64,000 nucleotides of DNA. It comes from CAWGJC01 sp965276665. Its GTDB lineage: Bacteria > Pseudomonadota > Alphaproteobacteria > Acetobacterales > Acetobacteraceae. A model generated the notes under the pieces. The model made no database searches. It worked only from the letters and a program-made list of their open reading frames with translations, and was not told the origin of the DNA. The stretch covers positions 2,604,001-2,668,000 of the forward strand of contig OZ255620.1 in NCBI GenBank assembly GCA_965276665.1, given 5' to 3'. Of the stretch, positions 63,755-64,000 are shown piece by piece. Position 1 is the first letter of the stretch; every line of letters begins with the position of its first letter. The translations under genes and the position numbers were made by a program.

Positions 63755-64000
63755 GTGCTCGGCGTCCAGGCTGAATGGTTGCTGGCTATGCTGGCGCGGG
63801 TGCGCCCGGACGTCCTCGCGGTGGTCGATGTGCTGATCGCGCTCGCGGTCACCGTCCACGTGCTGCTCACCAAGCGCAATGTCGGGGCGGCGACCGGCTG
63901 GATCGGCCTCGGCTGGATCTCGCCGGTGATCGGCGGCGTCCTGTATTTCCTGCTCGGCATCAACCGGGTGCAGCGCCGCGCCGCCCGCATCCGCGACCAG
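63755..64000 (+). CDS. cardiolipin synthase, N-terminal part
   Basis: 82 residues of an open frame that continues past the window. It has two membrane segments (VLAVVDVLIALAVTVHVLL and GWIGLGWISPVIGGVLYFLLGI) separated by TKRNVGAATGW, the N-terminal PLD-nuclease-type anchor of bacterial cardiolipin synthases. GTG 63755 with AAGGGGAAAA just upstream is the likely start. The catalytic HKD motifs are outside the window. Confidence 0.75.
   Translation, partial: MLGVQAEWLLAMLARVRPDVLAVVDVLIALAVTVHVLLTKRNVGAATGWIGLGWISPVIGGVLYFLLGINRVQRRAARIRDQ

Overview
This is a very GC-rich (about 70 percent by eye), densely packed chromosomal segment of an alphaproteobacterium. A hopanoid locus, a poly-3-hydroxybutyrate (PHB) locus with PhaR, and many short palindromic elements with TNA-type flanks (the target type of the IS1031 group, first described in Acetobacter) point to the Acetobacteraceae. 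That placement is inference; there is no rRNA or marker gene to settle it.

Layout. 1-5.5 kb: end of a K+/H+ antiporter, then a PHB block read leftward (phaE, phaC, phaA, phaB) with the regulator phaR divergent. 5.5-10.5 kb: small accessory genes (P-loop NTPase, secreted protein, GST, GNAT acetyltransferase, beta-alanine type aminotransferase, a low-GC membrane protein) separated by 140-bp inverted-repeat elements. 10.7-31.6 kb: the hopanoid region. hpnA-B-C-D-E-shc-hpnG form one run with 1-4 base overlaps, hpnL is divergent from hpnA, hpnH is inverted 4 kb downstream, and hpnI-J-K and hpnN follow. An agmatinase-family gene, a 52-residue ORF and an 845-residue Gly/Ala-rich protein sit between hpnG and hpnH. 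31.8-35 kb: PatB/MalY-type lyase, nitroreductase, a small unknown protein, an SDR. 35.5-44.5 kb: a Dpp/Opp-type ABC transporter with a putative glycoside hydrolase and a divergent LacI-family regulator that has a perfect palindromic operator beside it. 44.5-50.2 kb: SDR, enoyl-CoA hydratase and a TctCBA tripartite carboxylate transporter with a crotonase. 50.2-63 kb: a catabolic block with an NDP-forming acyl-CoA ligase, metallophosphoesterase, Liv-type ABC transporter (LivM and LivG fused), SMP-30 lactonases (one truncated), a MarR regulator, fumarylacetoacetase and a second crotonase about 80 percent identical to the first. The window ends in a small lipoprotein and the start of a cardiolipin synthase.

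How genes work together. PhaA and PhaB make 3-hydroxybutyryl-CoA, PhaC/PhaE polymerise it, and PhaR controls the process. HpnC/D/E make squalene, Shc cyclises it, HpnH and HpnG add and trim the side chain, HpnI/J/K build the cyclitol-ether head group, and HpnN exports hopanoids. In the 53-62 kb block, three promoters (acyl-CoA ligase, Liv binding protein, second crotonase) share one architecture: TTGACA, 3 bp, a TTGA-N4-TCAA type operator, 2 bp, then the -10. This suggests one regulon, perhaps under the MarR protein encoded there.

The most unusual feature is the set of palindromic elements. Family A (142 bp) directly abuts the stop codons of four genes. Family B (about 125 bp) supplies the TAG stop codon of four other genes. 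Family C lies just beyond the 3' ends of several more. Short in-frame minisatellites also recur near gene starts and at gene junctions (phaE/phaC, hpnA, hpnB, hpnC, patB).
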